Shown: positions 1 through 12,831 of the stretch, piece by piece
How positions within the stretch are numbered: position 1 is the first letter of the stretch
How the letters are laid out: each line of letters begins with the position of its first letter
NCBI GenBank assembly: GCA_003952965.2
Contig: RXIC02000099.1
Coordinates: 62,001 to 126,000 of the forward strand
DNA: 64,000 nt
Reading direction: 5' to 3'
From: Morella rubra
Lineage: Eukaryota; Streptophyta; Magnoliopsida; Fagales; Myricaceae
The notes under the pieces: model-generated
Told to the model about the DNA's origin: nothing
What the model saw: the letters and a program-made list of their open reading frames with translations, nothing else
The model's database searches: none
Translations under genes and position numbers: made by a program

Positions 1-2220
1 TGTTCTCTTGCAGTTGAATTGGACTATCAAGACTTTATTACGGGACTCCCAGCCCCAAAGCACGCTTGCGCAGACACAGGGAAAGAGAGAGAGTGAGAGG
101 GAGGAGGATGAAAATGAAAGAATGGAGGAGAAGCACTAAAACAACATCGTATAGAAATTTCAAAAGCACGACGCAGAGATTTTGAGGACAAAATACTAAT
201 TTACTAATTTTAATGAGCCTATATATAATATACTCCCCAAGACTTTGAGGAAATTACGTCGTATTTTTGTGTTTCAAGTCATCAGAAGACATTATATAAA
301 ATTTAAACAGTTGAAAATGTTTTTTTTGTACCCGTTGAAATTTATAAAATACTTTTCCTTCTAAAAAATAAGGGGTATAATACTATAATAAAACGATAAC
401 AACCAACAACGCGGGTTCAAGAAGGAGATATTTGGTACATTATCCGCTTGAAGGAGATATTTAGTAATTAAAGCCCAAAATAATAATTGGTTTCATTTTT
501 ATTTACATGCATAATATTAGTTTTTATTTTCTTAATTGAAATCCGGAAAGAAAGGGAAAAAAAATAAAAAATCCCTCTCTCTGCAGTATACATATCAGAG
601 TCACATTCAGCACACTGAGTTTTTTGGATCCTCTTTCCCAACTAAGAAAATAAAAGAAGTATATACTGACAGTTAAGTATGTGCTTAGTATTTGTAATAT
701 TCTCATAGGAAATAAAAAAAGAAAAACCAAGATCAAACAAAAGACGAAATGCATTGAAGGTTCCTGTCGGAGTTGAGACGATGGAGAAAGTAAAGATAAC
801 AGATTATTTAAGGTAATGTTTGCCGTGCAAAAATTTTAAGAATTTTAAGTTTGTAAGCATTTTTTTTTTTTTGAGTTTAACTGTTTTATGGGAGTTTGTA
901 AAAAAGTTGGTAAAAAAAAATTTGAAGAATATTTGATTCTAAAATGATTTTTATTGGAGTTCGGAGATAAAAGATTTTATTAATTTTTTTTAATAACAAA
1001 TTAATTAAAAAAAGGTGCTAACATTTGTATAAAAATTTAGAGATTTTGATGTTTGGTTATAAAAATTTTGAATTTTTGAAAAAAAATACATAAAAAATTG
1101 AAAATATTTCATATCCAAACATCCTAAGGTTTTACACCAATGACCAAAATATATAACATGGTTACTCATTGGTACAAATATCATGTGGAGCCTAAACAGG
1201 TTATATTATAGTAGTACATGGATCCAACGAGGTCTACAAGTGCTTTTCTCAAGATTTGCATTTAAGGATTGTTCAATCCCCATAAAAGATATAACTAGTT
1301 TAGTTGTGATTTTATGGTTGTATTGTATACCTTTTTTACTAAACACATGCTTTCCTTAGTGATTTAATCAATGGGAGAAATAAGGATATTGAGCAAGATA
1401 ATGTATAGTACTCTAACCGGCAAAAGATTAGGATTTCATCCACACACAAAAAAAAAAAACAAAATGATTATGTAATTTTCATACATTTTTTTTTTCTATA
1501 TTGTGCAATTTTTTAACGAAAGGAAATTTGTTGCACTCGGGCTTTTTACATTGAGCCTAAATAGACCTGTCAAGTAAAATTTGCATTAATCGGACTGAGA
1601 GTACAATAATAAATAAACCTTACAATTTAACTATTATTGACGTTAAGAACTTATGCTTAAGTGCAATGATTTTTCTTCTTAATTTCTGCATTTTATTTTA
1701 GTATATACGTGTGATACAATAAGGATATTGAGCAAGATAATGTATTGTAATACACTAACTAGCTATAGATTAGGATTTCATCCCCCCACACACAAAACAA
1801 AAGGATAATGTAAATTCATAAATTGTTCTACCATGTATAATATTTAAAACTCAGATTCTTCTCCTTAAAAATGTCCCAGAAATTTAAAATTTGCATCACA
1901 TTTGAATATATCTTAGGCGATAAAATATTTATATGTACGATTTCATTAATCTATATTTATTTATTTACAATGTTCAAAGCATTTGCTTCGCGTTTGGAGC
2001 ATGCACACATTATATAACCTACTAGATACGAAGCTTCCACCCCATGAATCATGATCGTTACAAAAACGACAATTCCTTATATCCTAACATAACTTAAAAC
2101 TCTCGTTGGCATATAACCGTTAGATAACTCTTGTTAGCATGTAACTATACGAAGCTGGCTATTTCGACTTTTTATTTAAATCACGTAGCCAATCAAACAT
2201 GGATACCATTTAGGCACCAA
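1..2220. repeat. Near-identical copy of 15867-18374, cut by the scaffold gap
   Basis: Base 1 aligns with base 15867 and the match runs without a break to 2220, which aligns with 18374. I noticed only about a dozen substitutions and small indels, plus one 285-bp insertion that is present only in the right copy (the MITE at 16392). The copy begins exactly at the window edge, so it probably continues to the left, and it stops exactly at the run of Ns. In the right copy this stretch is the 5' leader and upstream DNA between the ASHH1-type gene and the acyltransferase gene. Allele-level identity plus the adjoining gap favours an unmerged haplotype or overlapping contig end. A very recent tandem duplication is the alternative. 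No coding region is seen in it. Confidence 0.95.
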
Positions 2221-2320
2221 NNNNNNNNNNNNNNNNNNNNNNNNNNNNNNNNNNNNNNNNNNNNNNNNNNNNNNNNNNNNNNNNNNNNNNNNNNNNNNNN
2301 NNNNNNNNNNNNNNNNNNNN
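2221..2320. other. Assembly gap of 100 Ns
   Basis: Exactly 100 Ns, the usual placeholder for a scaffold join of unknown size. It cuts off the 3' end of the ASHH1-type gene, whose last visible exon has a proper donor site at 2465-2466 but no partner exon before the gap. Confidence 0.99.
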
Positions 2321-2466
2321 GGCTCAAGTTAATCTCAGCAAACGTAATCAGAAAAGCTTATGAGACCTCAATTATTTGACCTCAACTGCAGAAAATAACC
2401 TACAAGCCAAAAGATCCCAGCTTAGATATCATAAATTGGTGGAGAAACAAAAAAAGCAGCCCATAC
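2321..2466. other. Intronic sequence between the last visible ASHH1 exon and the gap
   Basis: Follows the donor site of the 2467-2956 exon. I see no reading frame matching the ASHH1 C-terminus here. Confidence 0.6.
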
Positions 2467-5400
2467 CTCATATCTCAGGATTTCCTCTTGTGCTTCCTTT
2501 GATGTCAAAAGCAGGGCAGCACATTTTACATCAACTTGCTTCTGGGTGAGTTGTTTCAACCTCCCATTAGAAGAATGCTTAGATCTTTTGTTTGACAAAG
2601 ACCTTGGTCCTATGTGATAGTTCCGGCATGCACTATTACTTCGTATCCGAGATATCATTGCATTTTTTTGTGAAAAGGCCTGCTGAGTATCTTGGGAATA
2701 TAGCTTTGTCTCCTCGCTTGCTTCAACTTTTATTTCATTGACAACTGCATCCTCCATGGGAACAGGATCAGGAGGCTGGACAACAAGAGCATCACATTCC
2801 AATTGATGCTCGGATCCTGTTGTAGTCATCATCACGGAGCATTTATTTTTACCATCAACATTATATTCAGAGTTTGAAGAGTTCATGCTTTTGTGGAGTT
2901 TAGAGGAAGGCTCATCCTCTGCAGAATCATAGAGTGGAATTTTCTCAACTGAATACCTGCAACCAAACAAGAATCTCAAGTAAATGTCCTTCCACAAAAT
3001 GGGAAGGAAAACTTGAAAAACAAAGATTCAAGGCACAAGAAACGCAAGGAAACAAGTGCATCAGTTTATTGAACTGATAAAGTCGGGCAGTGTAGATGCT
3101 ATAATCAACCCACATTTAATATGTATCAAATCAACTTTTTCAATTATAAAGTCAGAAATTAACTGGAAGAACCTAATACAAGTGACCAGGATGTGGGGCT
3201 GGTAAATGCCAGTATAACCAGAAAGGTTGATTATTCATTGGGGTTTAGGTAATGGGGAAATTTTCACCTGCAACAACTTCCGAGACTTGAGATAAGAAAA
3301 CCAAGAAGCACAAGACAACACTTGGAGCCACAGAAATTAACATATTCTGATAATCCTTGTGAACTAAGCTAAAATTTTTAGCTGAATTCTTGAGCTACGA
3401 ATTCCAATTTGTACAAGTTATTATTTTTCTTTCAACTCTAAAACACTCAATCTTTGATCCATGGACTGTTTCTGCCTTTCAACATTGTCTTCACCAGATT
3501 TTATTTGGAGGTAGCTGTGGGTTGTGGGGGCCATGAGTGATAGAGATTGGAGAGATGAGTTTGACAAATATATTTCTTCATCAATTTCTGAGTGTTTTTT
3601 TTTTCAGTTGATATCAATATACCAAACAACAAAAAGCATAAAAACGAAGATAATATGACACATGCAATGTCAGCTTAAGCCAACTTGAGAAAAGATTGGA
3701 GGACATGATAGCACCAAGTTTAACTTGGAGGCCCCATTGAAAACAGGTTCATATTTGAGGACCAAATAGATCTTAAGCCAGGAAACAAAAACTAAATAGA
3801 TAAATAGAAAAAACCAAAGAAAGAAAAGACATGTGAACAAGGCCACACACAACCAGACCTGTTTGAACATAGTCCAATGACAGCATTCTACATTGTGAAA
3901 AGGTTGTTAACTTTTTTCTTCTTCTAGGTGTAAAAAGGATTTAAGTTGCTCTATATGGATAACCTCAAAATCATCACCTCTAAATAAGTCATGATTGAAT
4001 GCGCCCAGTAATTGGGAAGAAAGAAAAGTAAAAGCTGATGTATATGCATCACAAAATATGAAAAAGCCATTACCTGTCATCATCATCTTCCCAGAGATAA
4101 GTATCTTCCTGTTGAAGGAGTCACACAAGAAGCAGACATAAATATGTTAACTATCAAAAAGCCAGCAATATAACAAAACCAGTTCCCACCCAAAAAAAAA
4201 AAAAAAAACATCAATGCATTGAGAGAACTATAGCTGGACAATGCTAAAAGAGTTCAAACGACAAAAGATCATTGGGAAATGTATCCTACAATGCAAGAAA
4301 TTATTCTAATCAGATTGAAGTCAGAACAAATAGATAAGTCCACTTTGCACTATGTAAGAAACTGATTCATTCAGTCTTTAGGCTACCATATATTCTGGGC
4401 CTGCAGAATTTGGGTTTGCAAGTAAATTTAATCCATGAAGTTCAAATTGGGTCCATTTGACTCCTGGATCTTGTAGTTACTATCAATGTAACCTTTCCGT
4501 CCAAATCTGTTAGCCTTTCGCATGTTTCATGAACAACAAATACAAACTTGAAGGCCAAATTTGGGACTTCAAGGATCAAATGGCAGTCAAATCAAACTTG
4601 GAGGGACCAAAATTTATTTAAGCCAAAACTTTGTATAAAGATGCACAACTGTAGCAACATCTCTATGGTATTAACGTTCTTGAAAGATATGAATGGTTAG
4701 AAACACACAGTGATTGATTATTACCTTCAACATGGCTCACCTAGCTTGTGAAACTCTCAGAATAAAATAAACATGAATCTAATGGATAACACCACGTCAA
4801 ATTTTAGTTATTTGGTAGTTATTTGGGAAGTTGAATGGGTAAACTTTCTATGTCCTTATCGCTTTAAGTGCAATCCACACAATCTTACCTATAAGTCAGG
4901 TAACTCCTATCTTGACTCTCAGAGCTTGGATGCCTAAAATTGGATAAGCAGACATCAAGAGAAGCCACATCAAAGATGCCTGCTACCCAAGTCTGTCAAG
5001 GACGGTAACACAGAACTAAGTTTAAGATTTCTTCAAAAAACTTGAAGAGCCTCATTCTTTACGAAACACTACCAACTAAGAAGTAGCCATTAGTTCACTA
5101 CCCACGTGTATCTAACTCCCTTTCCTTCTACAGGTGACTTTGACAGTCTTGACTTCTTGGTTCAGTCCTCCACTTGATCGAGCTTGTCAATTTATTCGAA
5201 CCAGGTTAGCCCCAAAAACTATTGTTCATTTGACATGAGATGATAAGGCGTTCCCTTCTGTAAAGGGTGGCAAACAAAACAAACGAAGGACACCAGCAGC
5301 ATTGCATAACTGGCCAAAAACCGCAGATCATTCAGCTTAAATGGACATGGCACAGCTATAGCGATCTAAAATGATTAGAGTTGTCTCATCCAAAGTTGGC

Positions 5401-6244
5401 TGATTTCCATGGATTTGTAATTAATATGGCAGCTGAAAGTAAGATAAAACAGAAATTTCAGTAAAACGACACCTATGCCTATGACACCGATACAAACTAA
5501 GGGCATCTGTACTGTTAATCCCTTCAAAAGGCAAAGAGGGTGTGCAAGGTGATAAATCCTGAACAAAAGCCACTGAACATGATCTGCCTCAGACATTTAT
5601 ATCTGCCTCAGACCTTCTAGAAGACAATTAAATGACAGGATAATACTAATCAGAACTCCAAGAAGAGTGAAATGCTTGAGCTTTGACCAAAAGCAAACGC
5701 ATGTGTTTCTGGAAAAATTGGTACTTTACCCTAGATATCCAATAGCCCTTCACAAGATGTTTCTTGCTTTTTCTATTTCATTCCAACAAGAAGGGGTAAG
5801 CCAATCTCAAAGAATCGGCCCAAATGGGCCGGAAGAAATATCAGCTACTAATAGAACACCATAACCCAGAAGAAATACAAAGGATGTGCAACTGCCTTTT
5901 TTCAAAATTATAACTTTTGACAACCATTCAGGATGGCCTCTTGAAGATTATCACCTAGTTGATGGTAAAAAACACATCAAGAATTTGGGAATAAAAAGCT
6001 TCTAGTTGTATTACAAGCAACATGAACTCCAAGCAGGCTAAAACACAACATCTATTAACGCTTGAGTAAAGACTTAAAGCCAAAGCTTGTAATTTCCTCA
6101 AGAGATGGGTATCTTGATCCTAAAAAGTTGACAGCCTCCATGAAACGGTGATGAAATAATGTGAATCAACCTCTATCTTTCCAATCAGCATTCTCTCTCT
6201 CTCTCCCCCCCCCCCCTCCCCTCTGAGTGTAAGTACCAGAATTG

Positions 6245-6958
6245 TTTGTTCATTAAAATAGGATCACATAGGCTAATCTCCATCTAAAGAGCTGGTTGAT
6301 GATAACAGAAACACCCAGTTGATGTATTACGAATTAATCCAAGGGGAACATTATAGTACGCTCCATATCTATAGGCAAAAATCAAATTGGACCCCATAAC
6401 TTTTAATTTATTTTCTTACGCCCCATAAATTTTAAAAGACATCACTCCTCACCCTCCATTCAATTTGGCCGATAAATCAGACAAAAAGTGGTATGGATTG
6501 ACCAAAATACCCCTCCAAGAAAAAAAATTAAAAAATAAAATAAAATGGAAAATATTACTTTTTTATATATCAATTTTTTTAATTTTATGTTTTAGTAATT
6601 TTGTCTTAGAGGGGTATTTTGGTTCTTTTCCATATGATTCAACGGGCAAATTAGAAAGAGGACAAGGATTTATGTCTTTTAAAACTTATGGGGCGTAAAA
6701 AATAAATTAAAAGTGGTTGAATTTGATTTTTGCCCATAGATATAGGGTGTACTATGATGTTCCCTTTAAATTAATTCGTAATACATCAACTTGGTGTTTA
6801 TGTCATCATCAAGTAGCTTTGTAGCAAAAATGCTTGAAACCTTTACTGTTTACCTCAAACAGCTCCATTGATGGAGATTAGCCTATGTGATCCTATTTTA
6901 ATGAACAAAAAATTTGATTTTTGCCCATAGATATGGGCATACTATGATGTTCCCCCTT
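6245..6958. mobile_element. Fold-back structure built on a MULE-type MITE
   Basis: A MITE core starts near 6345 with GGGGAACATTATAGTACG and ends near 6769 with the inverse, and the terminal inverted repeats run for more than 100 bp. The flanks are inverted too: about 100 bp left of the core (6245-6344) reappears reverse-complemented at about 6770-6909, so both arms of the palindrome extend beyond the element. A third copy of the TIR end lies at 6910-6958. The same family occurs at 23270-23784. The structure sits in the ASHH1 intron 4109-7472; its transcript would fold into a long hairpin. No coding capacity is seen. Confidence 0.8.
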
Positions 6959-8276
6959 GATTCAATACATGACCAAATCAATAATTTGACAATGCAGCAT
7001 CGAGTGAGAAGGATATTCACCTCTTTTACCAAGCCTTAATGCTCACATGAAATGACATATCAATCCCCCCCTTCGTCAAATCACCCTTATGCCCAACATG
7101 GGGTCTTTAAAGTTAGGAATGAACACACTTAATTCATGTTGAAGCATTCAACATGCAGGAATCTTTGTCTTGAGAATTTTTTACTCTGTATGAATTTTGA
7201 CCCCCTACAAAAATTATTGAACCTCAGCCCCCTAGGTTCAATTCCTAACTTCAATGCACAGGGTATTACTTATTATCACCAAAACAAATGCATGTTTCTA
7301 AAACCATACGGGATTGAGAGAACAACAGCATCACCTAAAGGTTAACTTCCAATGTCATAAAAACATGGTTCAGTTATCTTTTTCCTTTTTTCTGATTTTA
7401 CATTCTCTGAGCTGAACACAATCTTCACAATCTAAACTCAGTGCTACAGTAATTTTATCTATCAATACTTACCTGGAAACCACGAGATTTTGCCCCAAGA
7501 AATCCACAACAGGTAGGTGCACCACAAAGACACTGAACCTTGGCACCGCCATACCATTCAAAATTGTAGTCATATCCCAATTCAGTTCCCTTTAATTTTC
7601 CTTTGCAAATATTCCAACCCTTACTTCTCCCAACACAGTCCATTTCCTTGTCTCACAATTTGGTTGGCTGCAAAGATGAAGAAAGAGCTTAGCTAGTGTG
7701 AACTTCAAGCATACAGAGCCAACTTTGTCTATTTACATATTTTTCTCAAGTTAAGCTTGTGTATCAAGTGGCTAACCATGAATGATTAATAAATCTAGCA
7801 AGGCTTCCCTTTTTAGTAGCATCAATGGATTTAGAAGCATTGAGAGAAATGATAAATGCATCCCTGAGACCTGCATCAGCCCACATGATGCTGAAATGGA
7901 TTTTCAGATAAAAGTAACAAAAACATCTGTGTATGTAAAGAAAGTTATGCTTTACCCTTAATTGCATAAGCTTGAGATCTTCGCTTAGCTTCTCTCCAAG
8001 ATATTACTTCTCCACAGTACTCAATAATAAACTGTCCCACCTGATTTGGAGAAAATCGTGCATATGAGAAATGATAATTAAAATCCTCTCCATTGATTCC
8101 GTTGTGACAAGTGAACAAGGTGAATAATGCTTGTTGACAGTTATAAGTTCAATAAACAACAAGGTGTTACAAGTGCCCAATCTACACTACTCCCAGCACA
8201 CCATGAAATACGTAATTTTTCCAGAGGTGGATTCTAAGCAAACAAAAATGCATATCTTTGCACGAGGTAGTACGAG

Positions 8277-10398
8277 AAGGAGCTAATCAAAAGAACACAT
8301 AATAGTAGATATCAAGTAGCCGACAGATTTTGGATTCTGTTTTGGTTGCTAACGAATGTATTGATTCTAGGTTGAGATTGGGTGAGCTGGGATTGTTGTG
8401 TAAACTGGACATTCAAAAAGCCTATGACTACGTTAATTGGAATTTTTTGTTATATCTTTTGAGACAATGTGGGTTTGGTGACAAGTGGTGCAACTGGATT
8501 AAATTTTGTATTTCTATGATCAAATTTACTATGATTGTGAATGGGTCCCCAGAGGGGTTTTTTGGTAGTTCTCGGGGTTTGAGGCAAGGAGACCCTCTTT
8601 CTCCTCTCTTGTTTGTTATTTTTATAGAGGCTCTTTCTAGAATGATGTCGAAGGTGGTTTCGCTTGGGGTGGTCAATGGTTTCAAGGTTGGTGGTGTGGT
8701 GGAGCGGATACTAGTGTTTCTCACTTGCTTTTTGCTGATAATACCCTTATTTTGTGTGGGGCTGAGGAGGATCAGATTTGTAGTATTCGGTGTTTGTTGT
8801 TGTGTTTTGAAGCAGTTTCGGATTGAAGGTCAATTTGTCCAAGTCGGAGGTTATTCCTATTGGTAATGTTGGAAATGTCCAGGGGTTGGCGTCTTTATTG
8901 GGTTGTCGAGTGTCAACATTGCCATGACTTATTTGGGGCTTCCTTTGGGTGCCCGATACAAAAGTGTGCAGATTTGGGATGATATTTTAGAAAGGATGGG
9001 AAAACGGTTGGCAAGATGGAAGCGTATGTATTTATCCAATGGTGTAGGATTACTTTACATACTTTTTATTCTCTTTCCTATTCCGAGTGCTGTGGCCTTG
9101 AGACTTGAAAAATTACAAAGAGATTTTCTGTGGTGTAGTGAAGATGGTGTTCACAAATTCCATTTACTCCGTTGGGAGAAGGTGTGTTCTCCTATTCATT
9201 CTAGAGGGTTGAGGCTTAGGAGGATCTCTTTGTTCAACAAAGTTTTGTTGGGCAAGTGGTTGTGGCGTTTTGGCATTGAGCGGGATAGATTATGGAGATG
9301 TGTTATTGCAGCGAAATATGGTACTACAGATGGTGGGTGGATCTCCCTGCCCTCGAGAGGTTCCTTTAGGGTTAGCCTTTGGAAACACATTTATAATGGT
9401 TGGGATGCTTTTTCAGCGCATATTCGGTTTGTGTTGGGAGATGACCAGCGTCTTAGTTTTTGGCATGACAAATGGTGTGATGGGAGAGTTCTGAGCCGCT
9501 CTTTCCCTTTAGTCTTCTCTCTCTCTTGTTGTAAGGATGCCTTGGTGGTGGATTGTATGGAGGTTGGTTCTACTTTAGTGTGGAATTTGCAGTTCTCTAG
9601 ATCTGCAAATGATTGGAATTGTAGTTTGCTGCTTTTTATTCTGTTCTTTATGAGCAGAGGGTGAGACATGGTAGAGGGGATGTGATGTTCTGGTTGGGTT
9701 CTAAGGGGGGTGTTTTTTCAGTTAAGTCTTCTTTTGATTATGTTCTCCAGTGGTGATAGGTCTGTTTCTTTCCCATGGCGTGGGGTGTGGAAGCCCAAGG
9801 TCCCACTATGTGTGTCCTTTGTTTGGGAGGCTACTCATGGGCGGATTTTGACTATTGATAATCTCCGAAGAAGAGGTGTTTATGCCATTGAGTGGTGTTA
9901 TATGTGTAAGGCTGATGGAGAATCTGTTAATCATTTGTTATTACATTGCCCGATTGCTAGAGGCCTTTAGATGCATGTCTTTGGAATTCTAAATTTTCAT
10001 TGGATTATGCCTGAAATGGTGGTTGATGTCCTATCTTGTTGGGGTCGGCATTTTGTGGATCCTTCAGTGAAGGTTGTTTGGAAAATGGTTCCTCCGTATA
10101 TTTGGTAGTGCATTTGGAGGGAGCGGAATATGAGGTGTTTCGAGGATTCCTTTAGGTCGCTTCAGAGTATGCAAGCCGAAGTGTTCTTTTATCTTTTCCT
10201 TTGGGTGAATGTTGTGTTGGGGGTCGTTTTTTGGACTTTTTTTTTTTTTTCTCAGCTTTTTCATTTGTATGTCTTGAGTGAATTCGGTACAGCCTTTGTA
10301 CTGTATTTGACTCCTCTTTTTTCTTCTTTTCTAATAATACTGTGCTTACTTGTAAAAAAAAAAAAGTAGCTAATGAATGCTTACTATGCGATATTAAA
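8277..10398 (+). mobile_element. 5'-truncated L1-type LINE (RT and zf-RVT part)
   Basis: The insertion is bounded by a 12-bp direct repeat, AGGTAGTACGAG, at 8265-8276 and 10399-10410. From about 8313 it reads the second half of a plant LINE reverse transcriptase, starting [12 protein letters not shown], then KLDIQKAYD, then the [10 protein letters not shown] motif, and then (in another frame) the FADDTLI catalytic box at about 8729-8750. This is followed by the connection region (TYLGLPLGARYK, from 8925) and the zf-RVT end (about 9770-9970) with Cys-His spacing. A poly-A run lies at 10352-10363. ORF1, the endonuclease and the first part of RT are absent. The RT and zf-RVT portions sit in several frames with stops, so the copy is dead. 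It lies in the ASHH1 intron 8041-10426, opposite to the gene. Confidence 0.9.
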
Positions 10399-11781
10399 AG
10401 GTAGTACGAGGTTGGCACACTATTACCTTCATATCCTCATCAGCTAGAAGACCCCACTCTCGGCCTTGAGTTTTAAACAACCTTGTTTTCGCATATTCAC
10501 GTTTTTGAAATCTCTGTAAAATGGACACGACATAAAAAAGGATCAAACATCAGTTTCATCATATTTAAATATGAAACTCCAAGATTTATCAAACTTTTAA
10601 ATAATCATTCTAAAGACAACACTCTCCTAAGGTTTTCAAGAAAAAATAAATGACGCTATAACAATTCATATAGCCTATCTTAGAGCATGTGGGGTAAAAA
10701 TTAAAAAACAAGTGGTATGCATGCACATATGTTTTTGTTTCTCCCAAGGGGGTGAATATATGTGGACATGAATAAATTACTAGTATGATCACATATAAAG
10801 GACTGATGTCTAGTTAAAAGTGGGGTATATAAAGATCAAGTGAGCATGAAATCCACATAGACCCCTCCAGGGTAGACAGTCTCATAAATACCTAATTCTT
10901 GCAGAAGAAACCATAAGGGCAATAACCAGGAGTGCATTCTATGCTGGTTAACATATTTCAGCACCTCTCTCCACATGCACTATCAGAATCATTAGGATTA
11001 TATATGCATTCACAGATGAGAATATCCTTCTCCTTTTGCTTCTTGTGCCTAGAAACAACCCAGAAAAGAACTTCGTATCATAGTAGGAACCATACAAACA
11101 AGCATTCAGACTATCACTGCATTCCCCCACCCTCCCTTTTTCTTATTTTTTTTTCCCCAAATAGCTGCATGTATTGCCAAAATTTAGAAAAATTGTCGAT
11201 TAAAGATGGTTGGTGGTCACTGAAAACCCCAGAATAACTTTTGAAGCTCCTTCCAAGGGGTCACCATATGTTTCTTTTTTATTATATCATGTGCGCCATG
11301 GTTATTGTGACAGAAAAAATTTGCCACTAAATAAAGTAACTAAACTGCTGAGGACCAGAAAGCAAAATCCAGCTCAACCACTTAGGAGTATTCTTCATTG
11401 GCAAATAAAATATTCAAAACACTATGATGTTATGGATCTATATATTCTCTGAAGTCCAGGATAACAAATACTCTTGCTAATAATTTTTTTAATGAGAAAA
11501 CAACATTAATCATCAATGTACACCAATGAGATCATCGAAAACAACTCAGTTTCTATTGTTCACTTGACATAGAGGAAGACACCCTAACTAACAACAAAGA
11601 ACAAAAAACATGAAATCTTAATTCACAGACACAATCACTTCCCTTTATTATCATATTTACGTCTCTTCTATTCATTAGACATAAGAGAACCCACTATGTA
11701 ACTTCAAAAGTAGAAAAAAATCGTAAAGTGCACCTCAATACTCCAGAAAATGTCTTAAAGCCCCATGATGATTTCCTTAAA

Positions 11782-12243
11782 GAAGAGAAGACTGAAATTG
11801 TCTTGTAATGTTCCACACAAATGTCCTGGATCTGTTTCAAGCCTAGACTAATCCTTAAGACTACCGTAAATGCTCCACCACAAATATCTTTTTCCCAACA
11901 CTCCACACATCCTTCTAGGTGGGACAAAGGTTAAGTTTCATAATTCAGAATAACAACATAAATCAGCTAATTGTATGTAGAGATATAGTACAACAAACAG
12001 AATTGTGTTAAAATGAAGAGAAGACTGAAATTGTCTTGTAATTTTCCACACAATGTCCTGGATCTGTTTCAAGCCAAGACTAATTTTTTAGACTACCGTA
12101 AATGCTCCACCACAAACATCTTTTTCCCAATGCTCCACACATCCTTCTAGGTGGACAGAGGTTAAGTTTCATAATTCGGAATAACAATGTAAATCGCTAA
12201 TTGTATGTAGAGATCTAGTAAAACAAACAGAATTATGCTAAAG
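11782..12243. repeat. Two-copy tandem duplication, period 233 bp
   Basis: Copy A, 11782-12014, and copy B, 12015-12243, are about 90% identical by eye with small indels. They start with GAAGAGAAGACTGAAATTG and end with the AACAAACAGAATT stretch. The duplication lies in the ASHH1 intron between the AWS exon and the N-terminal exon. I see no coding function. Confidence 0.9.
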
Positions 12244-12324
12244 TCACACCCAGTCCGTGGAATCAAATTTGAACCATGTTTGAATTTTAGTTCTCTCAGA
12301 AGCTCTAAAGGCGTTAGAGAATTC

Positions 12325-12831
12325 CTTTTGTTTGGGAAGCCACTCACAGGAAAATTCTGACCATTGACAACTTGAGAAGGAGAGAAGTGTGCTTGACGGA
12401 GTGGTGCTAATTATGTAAGAGTGATGGAGAAACGGTTGATCATATCCTTATTCATTACACGATGGTGAGAGGATTGTGGGCCCATATGCTTAGTATTTTC
12501 AACTATGATTGGGTTATGCCTAGAAAGGTGGTGGATGTTTTGTATTGTTAGAGGAGGAATTTGAGATCCTATTGCTTTGGGGAAGATGATCATTTGGTGG
12601 AGCTTGTGGAGGGAGAGGAATGGGAGACGTTTTGAGAACAAGGTCGTGTCTTTGGATCGTTTGGGGGGTTCTATGTTGCATTCTCTTTTTATGTGGGCTA
12701 ATTCCCTTTTGTGGGTTTTCCGGATTTTTTGAGTTTTTTAGTTTGTATGCAGTGTTTTTAGTATATTCTCTTGTACTGTTAACTATCTTTTTCGTTAATA
12801 AAGTTTAACTTACTTATAAAAAAAAAAAAAA
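12325..12831 (+). mobile_element. LINE 3' fragment (zf-RVT end)
   Basis: Translates with stops as [20 protein letters not shown], then a CKSDGETVDHILIH zf-RVT motif, matching the end of the LINE at 8277-10398. It ends in a poly-A run at 12818-12831. Only about 500 bp of the 3' end was inserted. An imperfect direct repeat (ATTCCTTTTGTT at 12321 and ATCCCTTTGTTC at 12831) might be the target duplication, but it overlaps LINE sequence and may be chance. It lies in the ASHH1 intron 11049-13328. Confidence 0.75.

Noticed and set aside
8428-8724. Minus-strand open frame across the LINE reverse transcriptase
   Set aside because: It is the antisense shadow of the RT coding sequence.
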